Positions 6,937 through 15,751 of a stretch of DNA of 48,129 bases are shown here, piece by piece (position 1 is the first letter of the stretch; each line of letters opens with the position of its first letter). The stretch comes from Thermatribacter sp964570785 (GTDB lineage Bacteria > Atribacterota > Atribacteria > Atribacterales > Thermatribacteraceae): NCBI GenBank assembly GCA_964570785.1, contig CAZMZG010000006.1, positions 1 through 48,129 of the forward strand, in the 5' to 3' direction. Both the position numbers and the translations under genes were made by a program. The notes under the pieces were generated by a model. That model saw only the letters and a list, made by a program, of their open reading frames with translations, searched no databases and had not been told where the DNA came from.

Positions 6937-8438
6937 TGCCTTTCTTGCGGGGACGGGCTGTATTACCCAAAGGATCTTTATTTAAGGGAGAAAATCCTCT
7001 CAGCTACCTTTCCCGATTGGAAAATAAATTTGACGCGGAGAAAACCCCTCTGGCCTTTGCAGAAGTTCAGGCAGTACTGCCTTCCTCAGGCGATACAGTA
7101 AGCAGGGGATCGACCAACGAAGATGGAGAATTTTTTCTGCGCGTACCCTCTGGAGAACCCCTACTTGTTGAGCTTCGATGGAAAGGCAAGCTTCTGCTCG
7201 TTGATTATATCCCGCCACTCTCTGAAGAAAGAATAGACCTGGGAATAGTAGACAGCTTTAAAACAGCCGATGCACTGCTAAGGCTTGAAAACTTTCTGTG
7301 GGGGAAAAGCCAACAGTCCGTTAGTAGGAAAGCACCTTATGCCCTCAGCAAAAGAATAGAAAAAGCGATCTCCAGCGGAGAATCTCTGGAAGAACTGCCT
7401 GAGGTTAGGCGGCTTTTTGATTCTTTTCGAGAATTAGCCCGTTCTCTCGACCCTCTGGGGATCATTGAGAACTATCAGGTCCAGTTCTTGCCTGAAGAGA
7501 AATCCCTGAAAATTTCTTTTTATGTTCCACGGGCCCAGAAAGTTAACCTTTACTATCGCCCTTTCCGCTCCAGGTTTTACAGGGTCATACGTGCCGAGAA
7601 AAACAAGGGCAATTTCTTTCTCCGCAAGCTCAGAGAGTTTGAAGGCTATCTCTTATATCTGGAAGCACTCACTCCTGAGGGTATCCTGGCCCATACTCCT
7701 CGTCGCTCTTTCAGAGTGCCCCTTTATCCAACCAGAAGGTTAGTCAGTCTACAGGGACACCAGGAAGGACCAATAGTTTCCACCCGCATGGAAGTAAATA
7801 GCAAAAGATTAGAAAAAGTAAGCGGTAAAACTCTACTGCTTGAAAGCATTAAGGCTTTGCAGAAAAACGTGGAGATCGAAATGGATTTCAATTTCTACGG
7901 CTCGACGCTCCTTCCGCGATTTCTGGTCAGAGAGGGCTTTCAGGATTTGGAATTCAACCTCTATTTCCCTAACGAAGAGACCATCCTCCTGGGACCTCTT
8001 AATGAAGTTCCCGGTGTTCTCCTGAAAGGCCCTTCCTGGGAAGAAATAAAATCCTGGTGGCAAAAATTCACTCCTGACCCCCCAAAAAGGGGGATGATGG
8101 AAATAGGCTTTGGAACTCCCTTTGCAGAACTGATTGGTTACCGGGAAGGGGGATATTTTAGGCTCTTTTCAAATACTGATTTGCGAGAAAAGATATTAAT
8201 GATTTCCTTCTATCAACTCGACTCCCTGGATTTGCCCATAACCACCTTTTACTGGGGCAAGCTCTGCCTTTTTGGGGAAGGGCTCTTTAAAGACTACAAA
8301 ATCGAGGTGCTCCTGGAGGGAAAGTTTGCAGAGATTGAAGAAGACAACCCACCTATTGATGCACAAACCGTCCGGGGCCAGGTAAGCCTGGAAACAGAAC
8401 TCACTTTCGTAAAAAAGATCGAAGCCTGCTCAATCTAA
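6936..8438 (+). CDS. Uncharacterised protein translated with the diguanylate cyclase
   Basis: 500 residues, no signal peptide and no membrane helix seen. Residues about 30-95 resemble a carboxypeptidase regulatory-like/CNA-B fold: FAEVQAVLPSSGDTV, then STNEDGEFFLRVPSG. The middle (about 160-260) contains beta-rich stretches such as FYVPRAQKVNLYYRP and RRSFRVPLYP. The remainder is unrecognised, with a C-terminal TVRGQVSLETELTF strand pattern. The ATG overlaps the cyclase stop (TAATG), so the two are probably made together. Function unknown; a partner or effector of the cyclase is conceivable. It meets the nth gene tail to tail with a 5-base gap. Confidence 0.75.
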   Translation: MPFLRGRAVLPKGSLFKGENPLSYLSRLENKFDAEKTPLAFAEVQAVLPSSGDTVSRGSTNEDGEFFLRVPSGEPLLVELRWKGKLLLVDYIPPLSEERIDLGIVDSFKTADALLRLENFLWGKSQQSVSRKAPYALSKRIEKAISSGESLEELPEVRRLFDSFRELARSLDPLGIIENYQVQFLPEEKSLKISFYVPRAQKVNLYYRPFRSRFYRVIRAEKNKGNFFLRKLREFEGYLLYLEALTPEGILAHTPRRSFRVPLYPTRRLVSLQGHQEGPIVSTRMEVNSKRLEKVSGKTLLLESIKALQKNVEIEMDFNFYGSTLLPRFLVREGFQDLEFNLYFPNEETILLGPLNEVPGVLLKGPSWEEIKSWWQKFTPDPPKRGMMEIGFGTPFAELIGYREGGYFRLFSNTDLREKILMISFYQLDSLDLPITTFYWGKLCLFGEGLFKDYKIEVLLEGKFAEIEEDNPPIDAQTVRGQVSLETELTFVKKIEACSI

Positions 8439-8443
8439 ATGAT

Positions 8444-9073
8444 CTATTTATGTTGAAAAAAGTCACACCATTTTGCAACCGGACACTCCTCACAAAGTGG
8501 TTTCTTGGCCTTGCATATTTGACGACCAAGAAACCCTAAAAGATGAGAGGCTCTTATCCAGCGCTCTCGAGGTATCCGGGCACAGAGTTCCAACTCGATT
8601 TTATCAGCACTCTTGCTCCTGGCAAGTCCCAAGCGCTGGGCCACCCGGGCCACATGGGTATCCACCGGAAAAGCAGGGACGGAAAAGGCATTGGCAAGAA
8701 CTACGTTGGCCGTTTTCCTGCCCACACCAGGAAGAGTCACCAGCTCTTCAAGTGAAGCAGGTACTTTACCTTCAAACTGCTCCACCATAGTCCTCGACAT
8801 TTCCTTGAGAAACCGCGCTTTCTGGCGAAAATAACTTATGGTTTTTATTAACTCTTCTATCTCTCCAGTAGAAGCCTCTGCCATTGAAAAAGCATCTGGA
8901 AAGCGCCGAAAGAGATGAGGAGTAATCTGGTTCACCCGCTCATCAGGAGCCTGGGCAGCGAGAATGGTGGCTACGAGAAGTTCAAAAGGATTCCGAAAGT
9001 TGAGCAATAATCGAGCATCAGGAAAAGCCCCTTCCAGTGCATTTAAGATATAGCTCACTTTGTCCTCAACCAC
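8444..9073 (-). CDS. nth: Endonuclease III
   Basis: DNA glycosylase/AP lyase removing oxidised pyrimidines in base excision repair; 209 residues, normal length. The helix-hairpin-helix LPGVGRKTAN carries catalytic Lys120, and Asp138 lies in PVDTHV. Gln41 is in the ILAAQAPDE loop. The [4Fe-4S] ligands are Cys187, Cys194, Cys197 and Cys203 (C-x6-C-x2-C-x5-C). All these numbers equal the E. coli positions. The GTG start has an AGGAGGT ribosome site upstream. Divergent from the LptA-like gene, with overlapping promoters between them. Confidence 0.96.
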   Translation of the reverse strand: MVEDKVSYILNALEGAFPDARLLLNFRNPFELLVATILAAQAPDERVNQITPHLFRRFPDAFSMAEASTGEIEELIKTISYFRQKARFLKEMSRTMVEQFEGKVPASLEELVTLPGVGRKTANVVLANAFSVPAFPVDTHVARVAQRLGLARSKSADKIELELCARIPRERWIRASHLLGFLGRQICKAKKPLCEECPVAKWCDFFQHK

Positions 9074-9097
9074 GGTTTCAACCTCCTCTCTCCAGGA

Positions 9098-9126
9098 ATG
9101 ATATAATAAAACACACCGCTTGACAA
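9098..9126. promoter_or_regulatory. Overlapping divergent promoters of nth and the lptA-like gene
   Basis: Plus strand: extended -10 TGATATAAT (9099-9107). Minus strand: TTGTCA (9126-9121), 17-base spacer, TATCAT (9103-9098). The -10 boxes overlap, so the two polymerases would compete for the site. Confidence 0.6.
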
Positions 9127-9140
9127 AGGAGAGGTTTCAG

Positions 9141-9821
9141 ATGACCAATTTAAGTAATAAGCTGGTAGTTTCTTTGATTATCTGGATAGTACTCTTTGCT
9201 TTCTCCGGAGCAGCAATTTTTGCACAGGAAGAAGCCAAAAAAACCAGAGAGGTTCTCCTGGAGCAGGCTGATAAAATTCAATACGACTCTCAAAAAGAAA
9301 CCTTCCTGGCTCAGGGCAATGTGGTGGCGGTGGAAGGAGAAAATCGGATTACCTGCCAGGAGCTGGCCTTTAACCTTCGGGAAAACAAGGGAATTTTCAG
9401 CGGCCAGGTAGTGGTAACCAGAGAGAGAACCGTCATCCAGGCTTCCCGAATGGAAGGGAACTTCGACGAAGAGCTTTACCTATTCAGCGGGGAAGTGTTG
9501 CTTAAAAAGGAAAGAAGCAACGAAGAAACCACCTACATCATATGGAAAGCCCCACAGCTTTCCTTTAATGGTGAAACCGAAGAAGCCTGGAGCGAAAACG
9601 GAGCAGAAATAACCTGGAAAGAAATTAGCCTCAAGGCTGACAAAGTCTTTTATTACCCCAAAGATGAAGCGACACAGCAAGAAGAACGAATAGTGCTTGA
9701 AGGAAACGTCCTGATCACTGAAAAAGAGCGCGAAATCCAGGTAGAAAAAGCTGTTTATTATCTCGACTCTGAAGTGCTGGAAGCAGAAGGGGTTATAAAA
9801 GCAACTTTCGTCATCGAGTAA
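9141..9821 (+). CDS. LptA/OstA-like periplasmic protein
   Basis: 226 residues. ATG at 9141 is chosen because AAAGGAGAGG lies 8 bases upstream and a signal peptide follows (LVVSLIIWIVLFAFSGA, cleavage after AIFA). The mature protein repeats the OstA/LptA beta-jellyroll pattern: ADKIQYDSQKETFLAQGNV, later ADKVFYYPKDEA and IVLEGNVLITEKER. LptA-type proteins bridge the periplasm and carry lipopolysaccharide to LptD, and an LptD-like gene follows 16 bases later. Exact role, bridge or LptC-like, is not resolved. This pair is the best evidence for an outer membrane in this organism. Confidence 0.82.
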   Translation: MTNLSNKLVVSLIIWIVLFAFSGAAIFAQEEAKKTREVLLEQADKIQYDSQKETFLAQGNVVAVEGENRITCQELAFNLRENKGIFSGQVVVTRERTVIQASRMEGNFDEELYLFSGEVLLKKERSNEETTYIIWKAPQLSFNGETEEAWSENGAEITWKEISLKADKVFYYPKDEATQQEERIVLEGNVLITEKEREIQVEKAVYYLDSEVLEAEGVIKATFVIE

Positions 9822-9837
9822 GCAAGACAAAACAAAA

Positions 9838-11853
9838 ATGCCTACCAGGAAATCTCTGTACTTGGCTTTTTTAATAGTCCTTTATCTTCTGGGAATGGTG
9901 AGTATGTCTCTTTCCCAGGAAGAACCCGACCGGATAGAGCTAACCGGAGAGCGGTTAATCTATCATTCCGAAAAAGAGGAAGCAATTGTGAAAAAGGGAA
10001 CCATCAAACACGGAGAATACACCATAGAAGCTGACTTCATCAGGCTCTTTCTGAAGGATAAAAAGCTTTTTGCACAGGGAAAAGTCCAGGTAAAGACCAA
10101 AGATGAAGGTTACCAGGCTGAAAAAGCTACCTACAATTGGGCAGAAGACAGTTGGATGCTCTATGGAGTGCGCTCTGATCTTCGGGGAGAAGGAATTAAA
10201 GGAACCGTCTATTTTCGAGGGGAAGAAGTAGAGCGCACCTCCGAGGAAACAAAAATCGAAGGCGCTTTTTTTACGAGTTGCGAGCTTGAAGAGCCCCATT
10301 ACCACTTTGAAGCCCAGAAAATAATCATTTATCCCGATAAAAAAGTGGAGCTTTTCCGACTCTCTTACTGGGACTTTGGGAGAAAATTATTCACCCTTCC
10401 CTACTATGTTATCTTTCTGGACCGCAAAGAACAGCTTCCCTTTTTACCCCTTCTTGGACACTCCTCAAGCAGTGGCTATTACCTGAATTTATTCTACAAC
10501 TACTTTGTCAGCGAAGGGTCTTTTGGGACTATATACCTTGACTGGTGGGAAAAAAGCGGCTGGGGCTTGGGGGTCCGCCACTTTATAGAGCACGAAGAAC
10601 CCAAAGAAACACTGGAAGGCTACGTATACTATCGCGATAAGCCAGAAGGGTCCAGGGATTATCTCCAGGGTAGCCTGGATTACTATCGGGAACCAAGTTC
10701 TGATTCTTCGCTTACCGTGGGGCTTGACTACCTCAACTACCAAGGCAGTGATCAGGATACCTTTTCAGGAACTTTCTCCTTTGCCCAGGAAAAAGAAAAC
10801 TATTCTACCAAGTTAAACCTGGACTACGACTGGAACCTGGCTTCCGAAGAGGATTACCTCAGAGCAGTCCTCAACACTTCTTATCAACTTCAGGAGAATT
10901 TAATTGCAAACCTCGAACTGGATTACTCTCAGGACCATCAATGGGGGCAATTTACCGACCAGGAACTGGACTATGAGCTTGTTTTATCTCACTCCCAAGA
11001 TCCTTACTCTTATAAACTTATCTATACCGGGTTTTCGGATCTGGATCAGGATCTCTACACCGGTGACTTTGGAAGCCGAGTGCTCAAAGAACCCGAGTTG
11101 AACATTTCCCGAAAAAAAGAACAGATCGGTCAGTCTGATTTTTATTACCAGCCTTCGCTTGCAATCGGCAGTTACTTTGAGCAAACAACCGGCGTGAAAG
11201 AGGAACGAGCTCGTTTTTCCCTGAAAATCACTGGAAAAAGTGAACTGGGAGAGAATACCACTCTCGAGCCAGTAATTCTCTTCACCCAGGATTTTTACGG
11301 TAACGGTTTCGCCCGCTACACTTACGACGTTGAAACCGATCTCGAGCAGAGTTTTGGGGAACACACCACCCTAAGCCTGGGCTATGGTTTTGGCGGATAT
11401 GACGGAGCAACTCCCTTTCGCTTCGACTATACCACCCGCAAGACTAGCTTTCTGGACTTGAGTCTACATTTCAAAAAAGATCCCTGGGAAGCGAGCTTCA
11501 GCAGTGGTTACGATTTTTTGGAGAAAGAATTCCTGGACGGAGTCATCAAAATAAGCTATACTGAGGATTCCAACCACTCCGCTGAGCTTCGTGCAAGTTA
11601 TAACTTTGAAAACAACGAATGGGAAGGGCTGGTTTTTGAAATCAGCTGGCCTTTGGGTAAAGAGTGGGCACTGGACTGCCAAGGAAACTATGATTTCAGC
11701 TCTCACAAAATCGAGAGCGTGCAAGTAGGTCTGACCAGAGACCTCCATTGTCGTGAGGTTACTCTGTTTTACGATCAATCAAAGGATACGTTCTGGATTG
11801 AATACGCCATAAAAGCTTTTCCCGAGTACAAGTTTAGCCTGGGAGGCGAGTAA
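9838..11853 (+). CDS. LptD/OstA-like outer-membrane assembly protein
   Basis: 671 residues, shorter than E. coli LptD (784). Signal peptide (residues 1-26, hydrophobic AFLIVLYLLGMVSMSLS). An N-terminal OstA jellyroll (about 30-150) has ELTGERLIYHSEKEEAIVKK and FAQGKVQVKTKDEGYQAEK. The LptD hallmark FFTSCELEEPHYHFEA, followed by FTLPYYV, marks the junction. From about 200 on, alternating aromatic/polar strands rich in Tyr, Asp and Glu fit a beta-barrel. It should insert glycolipid into the outer leaflet. The start lacks a clear ribosome site and is probably coupled to the gene upstream. The end (KFSLGGE) lacks a terminal aromatic residue. Confidence 0.82.
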   Translation: MPTRKSLYLAFLIVLYLLGMVSMSLSQEEPDRIELTGERLIYHSEKEEAIVKKGTIKHGEYTIEADFIRLFLKDKKLFAQGKVQVKTKDEGYQAEKATYNWAEDSWMLYGVRSDLRGEGIKGTVYFRGEEVERTSEETKIEGAFFTSCELEEPHYHFEAQKIIIYPDKKVELFRLSYWDFGRKLFTLPYYVIFLDRKEQLPFLPLLGHSSSSGYYLNLFYNYFVSEGSFGTIYLDWWEKSGWGLGVRHFIEHEEPKETLEGYVYYRDKPEGSRDYLQGSLDYYREPSSDSSLTVGLDYLNYQGSDQDTFSGTFSFAQEKENYSTKLNLDYDWNLASEEDYLRAVLNTSYQLQENLIANLELDYSQDHQWGQFTDQELDYELVLSHSQDPYSYKLIYTGFSDLDQDLYTGDFGSRVLKEPELNISRKKEQIGQSDFYYQPSLAIGSYFEQTTGVKEERARFSLKITGKSELGENTTLEPVILFTQDFYGNGFARYTYDVETDLEQSFGEHTTLSLGYGFGGYDGATPFRFDYTTRKTSFLDLSLHFKKDPWEASFSSGYDFLEKEFLDGVIKISYTEDSNHSAELRASYNFENNEWEGLVFEISWPLGKEWALDCQGNYDFSSHKIESVQVGLTRDLHCREVTLFYDQSKDTFWIEYAIKAFPEYKFSLGGE

Positions 11854-11854
11854 A

Positions 11855-12394
11855 ATGTCCCCAAAAACCTGGTTGTTATTGTTTGCCCTTTTGTTCAGCA
11901 TAAGCCTGGGAGTTATGGGATGTGCTCGAGGAGAACAACCCTCATGGGAAGAAGGAAAAGGGGAATTAACTATATCGGCAACCTTTGCTTCCTCTCCACC
12001 GCCTGACTACATATACTACTTTGCCATTGACGCCGATGAGAACGTTTTAACCGGGCCATCCAGCGACCCCGACGAGTGGGCAAATTATTTTATCTTTCGC
12101 ATGGAAAACAGCAACTTTTACCAGTGTGAACCAGGAGGAGTGGATCAGTTCTTCACCGGAGGAAATGTAACTGGCAATGCAGTGCAAATAACCGTTCCCC
12201 TGGAAGACCTTGGTGAGCCGGAAATTATAGACATTATGGTAGTGGTTACTGACTCTGCAGGTAACATCGTGGATAATTTGTCCCGTTACTTCTCCATGCG
12301 TCCAGGCCTGCAGCGCTTCTTTACCTATTCCCGTACCGATGCATCAGGTGGAGAAGTGGACCTTTTGAGGGTAGAGGTTGAGGTGAAATCTTAA
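11855..12394 (+). CDS. Small lipoprotein of unknown function
   Basis: 179 residues beginning with a lipoprotein signal peptide: hydrophobic LLLFALLFSISLGVMG then Cys22. The mature part is acidic and probably a beta-sandwich, with YFAIDADENVLTGPSSDPDEW resembling domains that describe exported protein properties, and a VTDSAGNIVDN strand. No enzymatic motif seen. The ATG is one base after the LptD-like stop, and the protease lipoprotein follows 8 bases later, so all three envelope genes are probably co-transcribed. Function unknown. Confidence 0.75.
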   Translation: MSPKTWLLLFALLFSISLGVMGCARGEQPSWEEGKGELTISATFASSPPPDYIYYFAIDADENVLTGPSSDPDEWANYFIFRMENSNFYQCEPGGVDQFFTGGNVTGNAVQITVPLEDLGEPEIIDIMVVVTDSAGNIVDNLSRYFSMRPGLQRFFTYSRTDASGGEVDLLRVEVEVKS

Positions 12395-12402
12395 AAGGAA
12401 GG

Positions 12403-13581
12403 ATGCGAAATAATATTATGAAGAAAAACTTTCTATTTCTGGCAGCGTTTCTAAGCTTGGTTTCTCTTGTAAGCGGTTGTCTTAGCCTGGGAGTTATTCC
12501 TGGACCAGGAGGATCGAAAAGCACCCAGTGGACGGTAATGGTCTTTCTGAACGGTGACAATGATCTCGAGCAAGCAGCTTGGGCAGACCTTACTTCTATG
12601 GAAAGCGTTGGGTCCAGCAACCGGGTAAAGGTGATCGTCCAATTTGATCAGGCCCGGGGGGGGACCGCCCGCTATCTCGTAAATCAGGGTGGGTCAACGC
12701 TCCTTGAAAACCTGGGGGAAGTTAACATGGGTAATGGCGATGCTCTGGTCGACTTTGTGCGTTTCTGCGCCCAAAATTACCCTGCCGAACATTACGCCCT
12801 GATTATCTGGGATCACGGCTACGGTTTTAAGGGAAACAGCAAAGACATTTCCTTCGATGAAACCTCTGGAGGTGACGCCCTGACCATACCCGAGCTGGGT
12901 AATGCCCTGCGCCAGGCCAAAAATTATACAGGAGGTAAAATAGACCTTCTGGGAATGGACGCCTGTCTTATGGCATTGATTGAAGTAGCCTACGAGATAC
13001 GCAACTGTGCCCAACTGCTGGTTACTTCTCAGGAATCAGAACCACTCGAGGGATGGAACTATCCCCTATTCCTGCAGGCTCTGAGCGACAACCCCTCAAT
13101 GAGCGCTTTTGAGCTTGCCCACTACATAGTCGATTCCTATATCAACTCTTACTGGATCCAGAGCATTACTCTTTCTGCAGTAGACCTGACCCGAGTGAGC
13201 GCCCTTGCTCAAGCGGTGGACAACCTTGCCTCAGCCATACTCAGTGATACACTAACTTCACCCCAGGTATACCTTGCCCTGGGAGATTCCGCCCAGTACT
13301 TCGACGACTACGACTATGTGGACCTTGCTCACCTGGCTTTGCTTATCTCAGGAGACCCCCGGATAATGAGCACTACCGTAAAAAACGCCGCTTTGGCGGT
13401 TTACAGCTTAGTGGAAAATGCCGTTTTCTATTCCCGAACTTCAGGGGCGGGTGTTTCCAACGCTTACGGACTCAGCATTTACTTTCCCTATAAGCAGTAT
13501 CTCTCCAAATACGAAAGCCTTGCCTTTGCACGCGATACCCACTGGGATGAATGCATACGTTTCCTGATGAATTACCGCTAA
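12403..13581 (+). CDS. Clostripain-type (C11) cysteine peptidase lipoprotein
   Basis: 392 residues. A lipoprotein signal (FLFLAAFLSLVSLVSG then Cys) places it on a membrane surface. The caspase-like peptidase C11 fold is clear: WTVMVFLNGDNDLE at the start of the domain, the His dyad member in ALIIWDHGYG, and the catalytic Cys in LLGMDACLMA; these imply cleavage after basic residues, as in clostripain. VTSQESEPLEGWNY follows as usual. The start could be ATG 12403 (AAGGAAGG close upstream) or ATG 12418. Last member of the envelope gene set begun at 9141. Confidence 0.88.
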   Translation: MRNNIMKKNFLFLAAFLSLVSLVSGCLSLGVIPGPGGSKSTQWTVMVFLNGDNDLEQAAWADLTSMESVGSSNRVKVIVQFDQARGGTARYLVNQGGSTLLENLGEVNMGNGDALVDFVRFCAQNYPAEHYALIIWDHGYGFKGNSKDISFDETSGGDALTIPELGNALRQAKNYTGGKIDLLGMDACLMALIEVAYEIRNCAQLLVTSQESEPLEGWNYPLFLQALSDNPSMSAFELAHYIVDSYINSYWIQSITLSAVDLTRVSALAQAVDNLASAILSDTLTSPQVYLALGDSAQYFDDYDYVDLAHLALLISGDPRIMSTTVKNAALAVYSLVENAVFYSRTSGAGVSNAYGLSIYFPYKQYLSKYESLAFARDTHWDECIRFLMNYR

Positions 13582-13598
13582 GCAAAGGGGGGTAAAAC

Positions 13599-13823
13599 AT
13601 GCGCTGGTTAGCTGTTTTTGGGCACTCCTGCATAATCATGGGCTGTTATTTCACCGCCTGGGGTCTGACTTTGCTTCCAGTAAGTCAACCTCATCCCACT
13701 GACATCCTAAAAAAACCTCTTTTCTGGGGAATGTTTTCAATAATGGGGGGCATTTGTGCCAATTTACACAGCTCCTGCCGTTGCTTGCAAAGTACACGTT
13801 ACATCAAGAGTAGCCAGGACTGA
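13599..13823 (+). CDS. Small two-helix membrane protein
   Basis: 74 residues with a strong ribosome site (AAAGGGGGG, 7 bases before ATG). Two hydrophobic segments (about 4-26 and 42-56) are separated by a short polar loop, and the tail is Cys-rich (LHSSCRCLQSTR). I recognise no family. It sits 17 bases after the protease gene and could be co-transcribed with it. Cysteine content and a good start make it more likely real than a chance frame, but homologues would be needed to confirm. Confidence 0.55.
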   Translation: MRWLAVFGHSCIIMGCYFTAWGLTLLPVSQPHPTDILKKPLFWGMFSIMGGICANLHSSCRCLQSTRYIKSSQD

Positions 13824-13834
13824 GACTAAACAGT

Positions 13835-13863
13835 TTTTCACCTTTGCTTAGTAGGGATATAAT
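13835..13863 (+). promoter_or_regulatory. Promoter of the transaldolase operon
   Basis: TTTTCA (13835-13840), 17-base spacer, perfect TATAAT (13858-13863), 42 bases before the transaldolase start. Confidence 0.6.
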
Positions 13864-13905
13864 ACTCAAGCGGAAGATAATTGCTGGAAAAGGGGGTTAG
13901 CACTG

Positions 13906-14559
13906 ATGAAGTTTTTCGTCGACACAGCCCAGGTAGATGAAATAAAAAAGGCACTGGAGCTGGGTATTCTGGATGGAGTGACCACCAACCCCACTTTGGT
14001 TGCTAAAACGGGAAGAGGTTTCAAAGAAGTAATCACCGAAATTTGCAGTCTGGTCCCCGGACCGGTCTCTGCAGAAGTAGTGAGCCTGGATGCCCAAGGC
14101 ATGATCCGCGAAGCCCGGGAGCTCGCCAGCTGGGCGCCCAACATCGTGGTAAAAATTCCCATTACCGAAGAAGGCCTAAAGGCCATAAAAGTTCTCTCTC
14201 AAGAAGGCATAAAGGTAAACACCACCCTCATTTTTCAGCCTCTTCAGGCCCTGATGGCAGCCAAAGCCGGAGCCCGCTACGTGAGTCCTTTTGTGGGAAG
14301 ACTTGACGATATTTCCAGTAACGGTCTGCAACTTGTAGCAGATATCGTCCAGATTTTCAAAAACTACGGGTTTACCACCGAAGTAATCGTGGCTTCCGTG
14401 CGAAACCCCATGCACGTTGTAGAAGCCGCCAAAATGGGAGCACACATTGCCACCATTCCCTATGCGGTCATCTCCAAACTGGTCAAACACCCCCTCACTG
14501 ACCTGGGTATCAAGCGCTTCCTTGAGGATTGGGAAAAAGTACCCGACAAGCCTTTTTGA
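13906..14559 (+). CDS. Transaldolase (TalC/fructose-6-phosphate aldolase subfamily)
   Basis: 217 residues, the short form of the class I aldolase/transaldolase family, acting in the non-oxidative pentose phosphate pathway or as a fructose-6-phosphate aldolase. Motifs: FFVDTAQVDEIKKA at the start, GVTTNPTLVAK, the Schiff-base lysine Lys83 in VVKIPIT, then VNTTLIFQPLQALMAAKAGA and SPFVGRLDD. ATG follows an AAAAGGGGG ribosome site. First gene after a clear promoter, ahead of an aminotransferase and pdxA-like gene. Transaldolase versus aldolase activity cannot be told by eye. Confidence 0.93.
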   Translation: MKFFVDTAQVDEIKKALELGILDGVTTNPTLVAKTGRGFKEVITEICSLVPGPVSAEVVSLDAQGMIREARELASWAPNIVVKIPITEEGLKAIKVLSQEGIKVNTTLIFQPLQALMAAKAGARYVSPFVGRLDDISSNGLQLVADIVQIFKNYGFTTEVIVASVRNPMHVVEAAKMGAHIATIPYAVISKLVKHPLTDLGIKRFLEDWEKVPDKPF

Positions 14560-14599
14560 GCTTCAAAACCAGAAATTGCAAAGTCAGGAGGTATAAAAG

Positions 14600-15751
14600 T
14601 TGAAGATACCAAAGTTAATTCAGAATCTTCCCCGCTCTGGAATCAGGGAACTAATGGGGCTTGCTCTGCAAATCAAAGACGCTATCCACTTGGAAATCGG
14701 GGAACCCCACTTTCCAACCCCTTCTCTGGTGCTTGAAAAGCTCGCCGACTTTTACTGGAAAGGTGAAATAAAATACACACCTACCACAGGTATTGCATCC
14801 TTGCGCAAAAAAATAGCCGAAAAGTTTTCAAAGGAGAAAAACTGGTCCCTTTCAGAAGAGCAGGTAATTGTTCTTCCTGGATCACTCTTTGGAACGGTGG
14901 CAGCTTTTCGAGCTCTGTTGAGCCCTGGAGAAGAGGCCCTCCTCCCGGACCCGGGGTTTACCAACCACTTTGCTCAGGCCGTTCTCTGTGGAGCAACTCT
15001 AAAAAGATACGCTCTTTTATCCAAAAATGGCTTTTTGCCCGATTTAACAGCGATTCGGAAAATGGCCACCAATAAGACCAAGATGATCCTGGTCAACTCG
15101 CCGTCCAACCCCATTGGTGTAACCTTCGACGAGTCCACAGCGCAGGGGATAGCCCGACTTGCTGAGGAATTGGATTTAGTAGTCATCGCTGACGAAGCAT
15201 ACGAAAAATTCGTTTACCAGGGTAACTACACTGGAATGCACCGCTTCGTGAATCCCCAGCGCTTGATCAGTCTTTTTTCCTTTTCCAAAACCTACGCCCT
15301 TTCTGGATGGCGCATAGGCTGCATGATAGCCCCTCAAGAACTCGTCCCTGCCCTGGCCAAAGTAGCAGAGTACCTTATCGCCTGTAGCTCTCACATCTCC
15401 CAAAAAGCAGCAGAAATCGCCTTGGATTTGCCTGAAGAAGAGATTCAAAAAATGAGGGACTATTACTTCTCCAATATGGAACTTGCCTGCCACTTGCTTG
15501 AAGAGGGAAAAATGAAATTCTTCCAACCCCAGGGTGGCTATTACGTATGGGTGGATATAAAAGACTATGGAATGCCCTCGCTTGACTTCTGCAAGCAATT
15601 GCTCTCTGAAGAAAAGGTAGCTTTGGCTCCGGGAGATACCTTTGGAGAAAATGGAGAAGGTTTTGTGCGCATCTCCATCTGTCGCACCCGCCAGGAAGTG
15701 GAAGAGGGAGTAAAAAGGCTGGTCCGTTTCGCAAGGAGAAAGGCCTTATGA
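14600..15751 (+). CDS. Class I PLP-dependent aminotransferase
   Basis: 383 residues, fold-type I aspartate-aminotransferase family. Seen: IHLEIGEPHFPTP substrate-side loop, YTPTTGIASLRKKIAE, VNSPSNPIGV (Asn170 binds PLP), VIADEAYEKFVY (Asp at the pyridine nitrogen), the Schiff-base Lys230 in FSFSKTYALSGWRIG with Arg238 for the cofactor phosphate, and the C-terminal FVRISICR arginine that binds the substrate carboxylate. The TTG start has AGGAGGT 7 bases upstream. Its stop overlaps the pdxA-like ATG (ATGA), so the two are translationally coupled. Amino-acid specificity is not predictable here. Confidence 0.92.
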   Translation: MKIPKLIQNLPRSGIRELMGLALQIKDAIHLEIGEPHFPTPSLVLEKLADFYWKGEIKYTPTTGIASLRKKIAEKFSKEKNWSLSEEQVIVLPGSLFGTVAAFRALLSPGEEALLPDPGFTNHFAQAVLCGATLKRYALLSKNGFLPDLTAIRKMATNKTKMILVNSPSNPIGVTFDESTAQGIARLAEELDLVVIADEAYEKFVYQGNYTGMHRFVNPQRLISLFSFSKTYALSGWRIGCMIAPQELVPALAKVAEYLIACSSHISQKAAEIALDLPEEEIQKMRDYYFSNMELACHLLEEGKMKFFQPQGGYYVWVDIKDYGMPSLDFCKQLLSEEKVALAPGDTFGENGEGFVRISICRTRQEVEEGVKRLVRFARRKAL

